Assembly (NCBI GenBank): GCA_003560935.1
Contig: PWJF01000563.1
Span: forward strand, 1 to 5,906
Source of the DNA: Ignavibacteriales bacterium
GTDB lineage: Bacteria > Bacteroidota > Ignavibacteria > T3Sed10-11
Reading direction: 5' to 3'
DNA: 5,906 nt
Both the position numbers and the translations under genes were made by a program. Positions 1-4,844 of the stretch are shown one piece after another; position 1 is the stretch's first letter, and each line of letters begins with the position of its first letter. The notes beneath the pieces are model-generated. The model had not been told where the DNA came from. It was given only the letters and a program-made list of their open reading frames with translations, and did no database searches.

Positions 1-395
1 CTTATTCTAAAATTAACCGATTGAACAATATTGTCCATTGCATCGTGCAAATCCACCCGCCATTCGCCGGTACGATCGCGAATTGTCACATACGAGAATG
101 TCCGCCAGCGAGGACCCTGCCCCAGAGCGACCGTTACGGATGCGGCACGTTCTTCGCCATGATACCACACGAAGGTAACCTCGGTATCCTGTTGAATATT
201 TTGCGCCTCAAGAAAACAATACACGCGTTCAATGCCGGCTGCAAATGAGTCTGCAACTTCAACCGGTTCTCGTTCCTCCACACCGGCTGCAATTACCATC
301 CGCTCAATTTCGAAGGGGTTGTCCTCTGCATTAGCGGCCAAAGACAATATAATAAATACGGCGAAAACCGTAATAATGGAAGGTAAACGTACCAT
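1..395 (-). CDS. Exported DUF2914-domain protein, 3' end cut by window edge
   Basis: This reading frame stays open for 131 codons from the ATG at 395-393 to the left edge, so the C-terminus is missing. The start is supported by a strong GAGGAGG Shine-Dalgarno site (407-401) five bases upstream. Residues 1-23 look like a Sec signal peptide: a basic MVR start, a hydrophobic core and an ALAANA-like cleavage region. The mature part fits the DUF2914 pattern: a charged lead-in, then GIERVYCFLEAQN (about 54-66), FVWYHGEERA (about 75-84), GPRWRTFSYVTI (about 95-106), TGEWRVDLHDAMDNIV (about 111-126) and a closing beta strand. The domain is short and probably a beta sandwich; its biochemical function is not known. 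An envelope location is inferred from the signal peptide. Family assignment is by recall of the consensus. No operon partner is visible, and the gene runs divergently from the ferritin gene. Confidence 0.82.
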   Translation of the reverse strand, partial: MVRLPSIITVFAVFIILSLAANAEDNPFEIERMVIAAGVEEREPVEVADSFAAGIERVYCFLEAQNIQQDTEVTFVWYHGEERAASVTVALGQGPRWRTFSYVTIRDRTGEWRVDLHDAMDNIVQSVNFRI

Positions 396-482
396 GATTT
401 CCTCCTCATGTGGTAAGTGAACAGTTGAATAATATGAGCGAACTTACTAAAAATTATTTTATAAAACAAGTTTGATAAACTG

Positions 483-492
483 ATTGGCCAAT
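483..492. promoter_or_regulatory. 10-bp perfect palindrome in the ferritin/DUF2914 divergent spacer
   Basis: ATTGGCCAAT is a perfect inverted repeat in the AT-rich spacer (396-665) between the divergent DUF2914 and ferritin genes. It could be a protein-binding site, but nothing links it to a known regulator and no good -35/-10 pair sits around it. I found no Fur-box-like or confident sigma70 promoter in this spacer, although AT-rich patches such as TATATAT near 577 are present. A chance palindrome is possible. Confidence 0.15.
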
Positions 493-665
493 TATACGTT
501 TATTTTTGTATTGGAATTTATCGGGCATTCTTTGTACATTACGATATCGCTTTTAATAACACCTAATGCCAAAACACTATATATATGTTGCGGAAACTCT
601 GACCGAAAATTATACATGAATGTGCCCGCCTATCTTTTCCCACAAAATAAAAGGAGAAACAGCGT

Positions 666-1163
666 ATGATGAGCAAAAATCTTTATGAAGTGTTAAACGA
701 CCAGATCAAGTATGAACTCGACTCTGCCTATATATATCTTTCAATGGCTGCTGATTCAGAAGCGAAGAATCTGAACGGATTTGCAACCTGGTTTAAACAC
801 CAGAGCGAGGAGGAAGTAAAGCATGCCATGAAGATCTATCAGTTCCTGCTTGATAGAGGGGAAGAAGTAAAATTACAGCAAATCGATCAACCGCCGCATA
901 CTTTTAAAAATCCGGTCGCTCTTTTTGAGCAAGCGCTAAAACACGAACAGAAAGTGACGGGACTCATCAATAAGTGTTATGAGACAGCGATTGCCGAGAA
1001 GGACTATCCAGCCCAGATCATGCTGCACTGGTTTATCGAAGAACAGGTTGAAGAAGAACAGCAGGCGAGTGAAATACTCGAACAATTAAAGTTAGCGGGT
1101 GACAGCGGCGCGGCCTTCATCATGATGGATCAGCATCTCGGCATGCGCGAGAGTTCGGATTAA
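666..1163 (+). CDS. ftnA: Bacterial non-heme ferritin (iron storage)
   Basis: This 165-residue protein is a cytoplasmic ferritin that oxidises Fe(II) at a di-iron centre and stores ferric mineral inside a 24-subunit shell. Length and sequence match the FtnA family end to end. Counting from the first Met, the di-iron ligands fall at the E. coli FtnA positions: Glu17, Glu50, His53, Glu94, Gln127 and Glu130. The third-site acidic residues Glu49, Glu126 and Glu129 are present, as are Tyr24 and Trp122. Typical motifs include YELDSAYIYLSMA (16-28), EEEVKHAMKIY (48-58), KHEQ (92-95) and LAGDSGAAF near the C-terminus. There is no heme-ligand Met typical of bacterioferritin. AAGGAG (651-656) lies 9 bases before the ATG at 666; a second in-frame ATG at 669 is possible but would break the numbering match. 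The gene stands alone, with only 11 bases before the convergent stub at 1175. Confidence 0.96.
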   Translation: MMSKNLYEVLNDQIKYELDSAYIYLSMAADSEAKNLNGFATWFKHQSEEEVKHAMKIYQFLLDRGEEVKLQQIDQPPHTFKNPVALFEQALKHEQKVTGLINKCYETAIAEKDYPAQIMLHWFIEEQVEEEQQASEILEQLKLAGDSGAAFIMMDQHLGMRESSD

Positions 1164-1174
1164 TAGTGCCATGT

Positions 1175-1363
1175 TTAACAGCACAAAATCAACCCGACGA
1201 TGATCTCGAATCCGAGTGTTGCTTCTGCCGTCGTATGCAGAACAGTACCCGAAAGTGGAATAAGTTCGGTAATGCTGTAAGCAAATGCATCAAAAATCGG
1301 GATTTTAGAGATTCCGGTTACTAAAAAAATCCCGCCGAGGAGAAGTCTGAACGTAATTATCAT
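1175..1363 (-). pseudogene. Truncated MauE/DoxX-like membrane protein stub
   Basis: The 62-residue frame starts RLLLGGIFLVTGISKI, then FAYSITELIPLSG and an ATLGFEIIVGLIL helix, and stops after CC. This is the pattern of the first two membrane helices of MauE/DoxX-type proteins, which usually have about four helices and 120-150 residues. The missing half cannot lie downstream, because the intact ferritin gene ends at 1163 on the other strand, so the gene looks cut off at its 3' end. The ATG (1363-1361) has no Shine-Dalgarno site. The frame is open upstream to a stop at 1450-1448, but offers no good alternative start. MauE-type proteins are often found with thioredoxin-fold partners, and the divergent neighbour at 1478 is one. 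It could still be a functional two-helix protein. Family identity is moderately sure; the pseudogene call is an inference from length. Confidence 0.5.
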
Positions 1364-1376
1364 AAATATATCTAAT

Positions 1377-1396
1377 AATACGTATTTTTTCGTATT
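1377..1396. repeat. Small inverted repeat AATACG/CGTATT
   Basis: AATACG (1377-1382) and CGTATT (1391-1396) form a 6-bp stem around an 8-base T-rich loop. The left part also contains the palindrome ATACGTAT (1378-1385). It lies between the MauE/DoxX-like stub and the thioredoxin-fold gene. It could be a binding site or a weak hairpin. There is nothing to choose between these, and chance is possible in AT-rich DNA. Confidence 0.2.
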
Positions 1397-1409
1397 CTGC
1401 CGGGACCTC

Positions 1410-1438
1410 TTGACTGAAAAGAATGGAATATGTAATTT
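1410..1438 (+). promoter_or_regulatory. Candidate sigma70 promoter for the thioredoxin-fold gene
   Basis: TTGACT (1410-1415) is a good -35 box, followed by exactly 17 bases and TAATTT (1433-1438), a weak -10 box. The expected start, near 1445, would give a leader of about 33 bases to the ATG at 1478. The -35 and spacing match the better promoters in the tetR/LolA-like spacer. The poor -10 limits confidence. Confidence 0.35.
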
Positions 1439-1477
1439 TAAAGTAATTTAATACACCATTTCGGAAGGAGGCAATTG

Positions 1478-1843
1478 ATGCATCTACTTGTTTCATTACT
1501 ATTGGCTATTTCTTCTCTGCAGGTAAATCCGGTTGAAATTGAAAGATATTCCATTATATATTTTTTCAATCCGGATTGCCCGAGCTGTCGGGAAATAGCT
1601 CCGTTTATCGATTACCTGAAAGAGGAATACGAGGCGGTTATTTATTCATATAATACCCGTAGTCCGGTCGGATATCGATTGGGGATGCAGAATCGGATTC
1701 GCTATGTACCGACGCTGATAATTCAGATTGAACGGGGAGAAAAGAAAGAGGTGAAGCGGTATGAAGGTGTGTTGGAAATAAAGGAGGCAGAATCCCAAAT
1801 AGCCATCCTAACGGGTGCCAAACCTCCCCCCGACAATAATTGA
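1478..1843 (+). CDS. Exported thioredoxin-fold protein with CPSC motif
   Basis: This is a 121-residue thioredoxin-like protein. Residues 1-15 form a short hydrophobic export signal or anchor, so the likely location is the periplasm. The fold is marked by a beta strand YSIIYFFNPD, the redox motif Cys34-Pro-Ser-Cys37, a following helix (REIAPFIDYLKEEY), and the RYVPTLII strand with the expected cis-proline at Pro78. The CPSC centre suggests disulfide exchange, but the substrate is unknown. The ATG at 1478 is chosen because AAGGAGG (1465-1471) lies six bases upstream; a TTG at 1475 is less well placed. The C-terminal tail (AKPPPDNN) is probably disordered. The neighbour on the other strand is a MauE/DoxX-like stub, a family that can supply electrons to such proteins, so this gene may have lost its membrane partner. 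A terminator follows four bases after the stop. Confidence 0.85.
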   Translation: MHLLVSLLLAISSLQVNPVEIERYSIIYFFNPDCPSCREIAPFIDYLKEEYEAVIYSYNTRSPVGYRLGMQNRIRYVPTLIIQIERGEKKEVKRYEGVLEIKEAESQIAILTGAKPPPDNN

Positions 1844-1846
1844 AAC

Positions 1847-1886
1847 AAAAAAAACCGGATGAGAAGACTCCTCATCCGGTTTTTTT
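1847..1886. terminator. Bidirectional rho-independent terminator
   Basis: CCGGATGAG (1855-1863) pairs perfectly with CTCATCCGG (1871-1879) around a 7-base loop. The stem is flanked by eight A residues (1847-1854) and seven T residues (1880-1886), so it gives a hairpin plus U-tract on either strand. It closes the thioredoxin-fold gene, whose stop ends at 1843. On the minus strand it lies just beyond the stop of the relic frame ending at 1900, which suggests a real gene once converged on it. Confidence 0.93.
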
Positions 1887-1899
1887 ATATCCGGTTATG

Positions 1900-2076
1900 T
1901 TATTCTTCCAAATTTAACGTTCCAAGGTCTGTTGATTCACCGCTCTCAATCTCTACAATTGGACGGTTCCTGCCGGACCGAACAAGAGTGTCAGGGCGGG
2001 TGCTGCAAGCGGAATCGAGATGAACAGTGCTTGCAACTGTACCGCAGAAAAAAATATTTTCCCTTCTTTTTCCATT
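1900..2076 (-). pseudogene. Possible 3' relic of a surface/secreted protein gene
   Basis: This minus-strand frame is open for 58 codons and ends at a TAA (1902-1900). It has no ATG start, since a stop lies just upstream at 2079-2077. Its last residues (VEIESGESTDLGTLNLEE) resemble the closing strand of carboxypeptidase-regulatory-like or related beta-sandwich domains, which often end with a 'V.V..G..TDLGT..L' pattern. It stops 13 bases before the bidirectional terminator, as a genuine gene would. The earlier residues are not recognisable. A second minus-strand frame (2075-1953, 40 codons, hydrophobic, ATG start, no Shine-Dalgarno) overlaps it and may be a shifted piece of the same gene. I read this as a decayed gene end, but the evidence is one short motif plus position. 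Confidence 0.35.
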
Positions 2077-2222
2077 TTAGATTCTTAACTGCATACATAG
2101 TATGGAGAGTGCTCTATTGCATAATTCGCAGCATTAACTGTTGCGTATATACAAACTACCATCGGGTACATTGTTATAAGTTCTAATTAACCGGTACATA
2201 CTTAAAATCTGAGGAGGGAAAA

Positions 2223-3056
2223 ATGAATCCCCGAAAATTTGTTACCATTTTATGTATTTTCACATTGAGTGTTTGTTTTATTGCCGTTGCCTATGAACCG
2301 CACACCATCTTTCATCAGGGATTTCTTACCGATGAAACAGGAACGCCGGTAGAGGATGATACATATATCTTTACGTTTCGTATATATGATGATGAATCAG
2401 AAGGCAATGTGCTCTGGTCCGAAAATCAAATCTTACAGGTGAGCGGCGGTGTTTTCAATGCTCATCTCGGCAGCGAGACACCGCTTGATATACCGTTTGA
2501 TAACAAGTATTGGGTCGGTATCGCAATTAATGGAGGAGATGAGCTTTCCCCGCGTATGCCTCTGAGCGCAGTTCCGTATGCATTGCATGCGTACTCGGTT
2601 GCAGATGGTTCTGTGACTACAGAGAAAATCGAAGATGGAGCAGTCACCACGGCAAAATTGGCTGCTGCTGTAGGAGCGGCTGTAGTTGATCTGGGAAGTC
2701 ACTCTGGTTTAGGTACAGAGGCGACAAACCTTGGATCAATAACAATAGAGGCGCCGTCGTCAGGCGCTGTATTGCTCTTTTTATCAGGAGAGGCAATTTT
2801 TTTCGGGGATAATACCACGATGGACGCTGGTCTCGGATCTTCCGAGGGATTATTTGATCTTTATTTTTTACGATTTGGAAGATTGGATGGAAATGAGACA
2901 AATCGCTATAGGTTGACGTTTAATCCTATGGCTGTTGTCAACGTCAATGCCGGTACCCATACATTCTATGCTACGGCGGAGAAATCTACAACCTTCGATT
3001 CCAATACCATTAACCTTAGTAGACTGCAACTATCGGCAATTTTTATACCCAATTAG
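2223..3056 (+). CDS. Secreted fibre-like protein of FCB type
   Basis: This 277-residue protein has a signal peptide (about 1-23, cleavage near AVA). Residues 27-127 form a beta-rich domain with the lines IFHQGFLTDETGTPV, TYIFTFRIYDDESEGNVLWSE, GGVFNAHLGSETPLDIPF, YWVGIAING and ELSPRMPLSAVPYALHA, a style I recall from many secreted proteins of FCB-group bacteria. It is followed by a short repeat, DGSVTTEKI / DGAVTTAKL (128-146), seen in trimeric fibre-like proteins. The last part (about 155-277) looks like a jelly-roll/C1q-like sandwich, with ITIEAPSSGAVLLFLSGEA and NVNAGTHTFYATAE, ending LQLSAIFIPN. No T9SS sorting domain is present. GAGGAGG (2211-2217) lies five bases before the ATG. No convincing promoter is visible upstream. 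A role as an extracellular fibre or adhesin is an inference; no enzyme motif is seen. Confidence 0.75.
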   Translation: MNPRKFVTILCIFTLSVCFIAVAYEPHTIFHQGFLTDETGTPVEDDTYIFTFRIYDDESEGNVLWSENQILQVSGGVFNAHLGSETPLDIPFDNKYWVGIAINGGDELSPRMPLSAVPYALHAYSVADGSVTTEKIEDGAVTTAKLAAAVGAAVVDLGSHSGLGTEATNLGSITIEAPSSGAVLLFLSGEAIFFGDNTTMDAGLGSSEGLFDLYFLRFGRLDGNETNRYRLTFNPMAVVNVNAGTHTFYATAEKSTTFDSNTINLSRLQLSAIFIPN

Positions 3057-3113
3057 TACGACTATAAATTGGAAATCATTATTAAGCGATAATACTAAGG
3101 GAGAATTTCGGTT

Positions 3114-3650
3114 ATGAAAATAAAATATCTAATGTTGGGTATGCTTCTTATCGCTGCATTTTGCGTCCCCGTGGAACATCTTTCCGCACAATATCAAATC
3201 AACGGTTGGGTATTCAGCGCAGGTGGAGGCGATGCAGGAGGTGACGGCAAAGCCCTCAGAAGCACTGCCGGACAACCGCTTGCCGGGGCACAATACGGCG
3301 ACGTGTTTGTTGTCAGAAGCGGATTCTGGTATTTAGCCGGGTCTTCATTCGTAACATCGGTCGATTATCCGGATGGAGAAATACCGTATCAATATACACT
3401 CATGCAAAACTACCCGAATCCGTTTAATCCGTCGACAACGATTCGTTTTGCACTCCCTGCTGCGGACGAAGTCCGGATGGTTGCGTATGATCTTTTAGGA
3501 CGGGAGGTGGCGATACTGATTGATGAACATAAAGCGGCGGGATATCATGATTTGGTATTTGATGCACAGAGATTATCGAGCGGCGTGTATATATATCAAA
3601 TCCGTGCGGGTGAATTTATGGATACGAAGCGACTTATATTGATAAAATAA
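3114..3650 (+). CDS. Small secreted protein with type A T9SS C-terminal sorting domain
   Basis: This 178-residue protein has a signal peptide (about 1-25, cleavage after LSA). A short region follows: GWVFSAGGGDAGGDGKALRSTAGQP (31-55) to VVRSGFWYL (67-74), a recurring FCB pattern ending in GFWY. The C-terminal half is a typical Por/T9SS type A sorting domain: YTLMQNYPNPFNPSTTIRF (94-112), VAYDLLGREVAIL (123-135), SSGVYIYQIRAG (155-166) and the closing TKRLILIK. The domain should direct export across the outer membrane and surface attachment. The cargo portion is only about 60 residues, so this is little more than a sorting domain with a small head. AAGGGAG (3097-3103) lies 10 bases before the ATG. 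The 57-base gap from the previous gene, with no terminator, suggests joint transcription. The cargo function is unknown. Confidence 0.88.
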   Translation: MKIKYLMLGMLLIAAFCVPVEHLSAQYQINGWVFSAGGGDAGGDGKALRSTAGQPLAGAQYGDVFVVRSGFWYLAGSSFVTSVDYPDGEIPYQYTLMQNYPNPFNPSTTIRFALPAADEVRMVAYDLLGREVAILIDEHKAAGYHDLVFDAQRLSSGVYIYQIRAGEFMDTKRLILIK

Positions 3651-3671
3651 TTTCTTGCGCATAATAACTAT

Positions 3672-3703
3672 GCCCCGCATTGGTAAAATGCGGGGCGTTT
3701 TTT
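3672..3703 (+). terminator. Rho-independent terminator after the secreted-protein pair
   Basis: GCCCCGCATT (3672-3681) pairs perfectly with AATGCGGGGC (3687-3696) around a 5-base GGTAA loop. A G and six T residues follow. It begins 21 bases after the stop at 3650 and ends the two-gene secreted-protein unit. Confidence 0.94.
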
Positions 3704-3708
3704 ACTTG

Positions 3709-3870
3709 CTATGTCTGTGACACTGTCTCGTATTTTCCCAAAAATATGTTTCGAACGCGTTCAAGCAGAAATATGCTTCCGCCAGGGCACTGATTTTTTC
3801 ATTCTTCATACTTTTCTGCATATATATATATATTGTATTGAGTGCTCTGCAAAACACATACTGCAATTAA
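3709..3870 (-). pseudogene. Decayed 3' end of a second TetR-family regulator gene
   Basis: On the minus strand, codons 3783-3709 read GGSIFLLERVR, then NIFLGKYETVSQT and a TAG stop. This aligns without gaps to the last 24 residues of the intact TetR at 4079-4666: G, LERVR, L, KY and VSQ are shared at matching places (12 of 24), and both stop at the same point. The DNA is about three-quarters identical over 57 bases and includes an exact GAACGCGTTCAAG block (3752-3764; counterpart in the intact gene near 4122-4134). Upstream the frame is broken by a TGA (3801-3799) and an AT-dinucleotide tract. Weaker likeness to the intact gene (VFCRAL versus WFIKSL) continues in another frame to about 3870. 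The DNA-binding part is gone. This looks like the remnant of a tandem or paralogous TetR gene. The boundary at 3870 is approximate. Confidence 0.7.
3820..3833. repeat. (AT)7 dinucleotide tract
   Basis: Seven AT units run uninterrupted from 3820 to 3833. They sit inside the decayed TetR copy, where they may have arisen by slippage once coding constraint was lost. The tract could also act as an easily melted AT-rich element; there is no further support for that. Confidence 0.6.
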
Positions 3871-4078
3871 ACCAGGAATTTATCCGATTAATCCTCAATT
3901 AGATTGTTAGGGGCCTATCATCTTTTTATCCTCAGTAGCGGCAAAACTTGTTGATGGCCGACTTTTACCGAGCGAAGTATGATATCGATGACGATGAAAT
4001 TGTGGGTGAAATTACTGGAGACAATGGTTAATTCATGACAATTAAAGCGATACAATGATTTCCGAGGTGCCCCCATAC
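3871..4078. other. Non-coding or decayed spacer, no recognisable gene
   Basis: No gene can be supported here. The right half is less AT-rich than a typical spacer and contains two short open frames: 3954-4031 on the plus strand (25 codons, acidic, MADFYRAKYDIDDDE...) and a 51-codon minus-strand frame from an ATG next to the tetR stop. Neither has a Shine-Dalgarno site or a known motif. An 18-base inverted repeat, TTAATT-CATGAC-AATTAA (4028-4045), sits 34 bases beyond the tetR stop. It has no U-tract, so it is a poor terminator; an operator or chance are alternatives. The segment may be further debris of the rearrangement that left the TetR relic. Confidence 0.4.
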
Positions 4079-4666
4079 TCAGTTTTGAGATACTGCTATG
4101 TACTTTTCCAACAATAACTGCCGAACGCGTTCAAGGGGAATCATGTCTCCTGCAGTAATTATGCTGAGCAATACGCCGTTTATCAAAGATTTGATAAACC
4201 ACATTTCCGCTTCAGGGTCTTTGGATCCCATAGCTCGAAATAGATCATAGCTTTCTTCCTGGATCCGATCGGTCCGCGGCTTTAGTTTTTCCAATAAGGG
4301 TTTGAGATTTGCGAGAACCTGCGGTTGAAGCAGTAAACTCAAATAGAGTCTGTAGAAATTCTGATTCGTGGTGAGCTGATCGATATAAAAGTCGATCATT
4401 ACCCTGACTTTCTCTGCAGGATCGGAGATGGTCGAGATTTTCCCCATGAGGCGATCCCATGAAGCCATTGAATCAAGAAATGTCTGTTCGAGTATATCCC
4501 CAAGTAAATGTTCTTTACTTGTAAAATAATTATATGCCAATCCCTTTGATACCTCTGCCTTTTGTGCTATTTGGCTCATTGATGTATCGTGAAATCCTTG
4601 CGTAGCGAACAGCTCAAAAGCCGAGTCCAATATTTTTTTTCTTGTATTTTCGCTGTCTTTTGCCAT
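4079..4666 (-). CDS. TetR/AcrR-family transcriptional repressor
   Basis: This 195-residue protein has the usual TetR length and layout. Residues 9-52 form the N-terminal DNA-binding domain: RKKILDSAFELFATQGFHDTSMSQIAQKAEVSKGLAYNYFTSKEHLL, with the helix-turn-helix at about 28-47 and the family's Tyr-Tyr/Asn-Tyr-Phe signature. The rest is a helical ligand-binding and dimerisation domain rich in aromatic and aliphatic residues (FYRLYLSLLLQPQVL, MWFIKSLINGVLLSII). The ligand cannot be read from sequence. The gene is divergent from the LolA-like gene at 4845, and near-identical palindromes cover both predicted transcription starts, so autorepression and repression of the ABC operon are likely. 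The ATG at 4666 has no obvious Shine-Dalgarno site, and the predicted leader is only about 26 bases, suggesting weak translation of the repressor. Its C-terminus matches the relic at 3709-3783. Confidence 0.93.
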   Translation of the reverse strand: MAKDSENTRKKILDSAFELFATQGFHDTSMSQIAQKAEVSKGLAYNYFTSKEHLLGDILEQTFLDSMASWDRLMGKISTISDPAEKVRVMIDFYIDQLTTNQNFYRLYLSLLLQPQVLANLKPLLEKLKPRTDRIQEESYDLFRAMGSKDPEAEMWFIKSLINGVLLSIITAGDMIPLERVRQLLLEKYIAVSQN

Positions 4667-4679
4667 AGAATCGTGAATT

Positions 4680-4697
4680 TGATTAAACGTTCAGTCA
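4680..4697 (-). promoter_or_regulatory. TetR operator overlapping the tetR transcription start
   Basis: Read on the minus strand this is TGACTGAACGTTTAATCA, an 18-bp imperfect palindrome with 7 of 9 half-site positions matching. It begins one base after the tetR -10 box and so covers the expected start site, where bound repressor would block initiation. It differs from the plus-strand operator (4800-4817) at only two positions. Its centre is 120 bp from the centre of the other operator. Binding by the adjacent TetR is inferred from position and symmetry. Confidence 0.75.
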
Positions 4698-4698
4698 T

Positions 4699-4727
4699 AA
4701 TATAGCAAATTGATGAAACATTGTCAA
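4699..4727 (-). promoter_or_regulatory. Sigma70 promoter of tetR
   Basis: On the minus strand, TTGACA (4727-4722) is followed by exactly 17 bases and TATATT (4704-4699). This is a consensus -35, ideal spacing and a good -10. The expected start near 4692 leaves about 26 bases to the tetR ATG and falls inside the operator. It mirrors the promoter at 4770-4798. Confidence 0.85.
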
Positions 4728-4769
4728 GAGAAATACGTTATATCATATGAATGAATTAATTATAAAGTC

Positions 4770-4798
4770 TTGACAAAACTAACAAACTATTGTATATT
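4770..4798 (+). promoter_or_regulatory. Sigma70 promoter of the LolA-like/ABC permease unit
   Basis: TTGACA (4770-4775), a 17-base spacer and TATATT (4793-4798) form a near-consensus promoter. The expected start near 4805 lies inside the operator and leaves about 40 bases to the ATG at 4845. The -35, -10 and spacing are the same as in the opposing tetR promoter. Confidence 0.88.
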
Positions 4799-4799
4799 A

Positions 4800-4817
4800 T
4801 GACTGACCGTTTAGTCA
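4800..4817 (+). promoter_or_regulatory. TetR operator overlapping the LolA-like gene transcription start
   Basis: TGACTGACCGTTTAGTCA is an imperfect palindrome with outer arms TGACT/AGTCA and 7 of 9 half-site matches. It begins one base after the -10 box, the same placement as in the tetR promoter. Of its 18 positions, 16 match the minus-strand operator. The form resembles known operators of TetR-family repressors, which are often 16-20 bp palindromes with TGAC arms. Confidence 0.8.
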
Positions 4818-4844
4818 GAGCTGTTTGAAAACCGGAGATCAACG

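Noticed and set aside
484..669. 61-codon plus-strand open frame upstream of ferritin
   Set aside because: It begins at a non-ATG codon with no Shine-Dalgarno site, lies in AT-rich spacer DNA, overlaps the ferritin start and shows no recognisable motif.
1305..1496. 63-codon minus-strand frame
   Set aside because: It overlaps both the start of the MauE/DoxX-like stub and the Shine-Dalgarno and start of the thioredoxin-fold gene, and its translation has no family features.
1932..2186. 84-codon plus-strand frame with Cys-rich N-terminus
   Set aside because: It starts inside the minus-strand relic region with no ribosome site. The Cys/Arg-rich translation looks like the complement of other coding sequence, followed by random AT-rich codons.
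2195..2208. Possible -10 elements (TACATA, TAAAAT) just before the 2223 gene
   Set aside because: TACATA has only a weak -35 partner (TTGTTA, 18-base spacing), and TAAAAT has none. Starts from these boxes would fall on or right next to the Shine-Dalgarno site.
3820..3833. AT repeat as a possible phase-variation tract or origin element
   Set aside because: It sits in a decayed gene with no intact frame to switch, and no DnaA boxes or other origin features are visible nearby.
3711..3902. 63-codon plus-strand frame after the terminator
   Set aside because: It has an ATG but no Shine-Dalgarno site. It is the antisense of the TetR relic, and its IYIY part is only the AT repeat.
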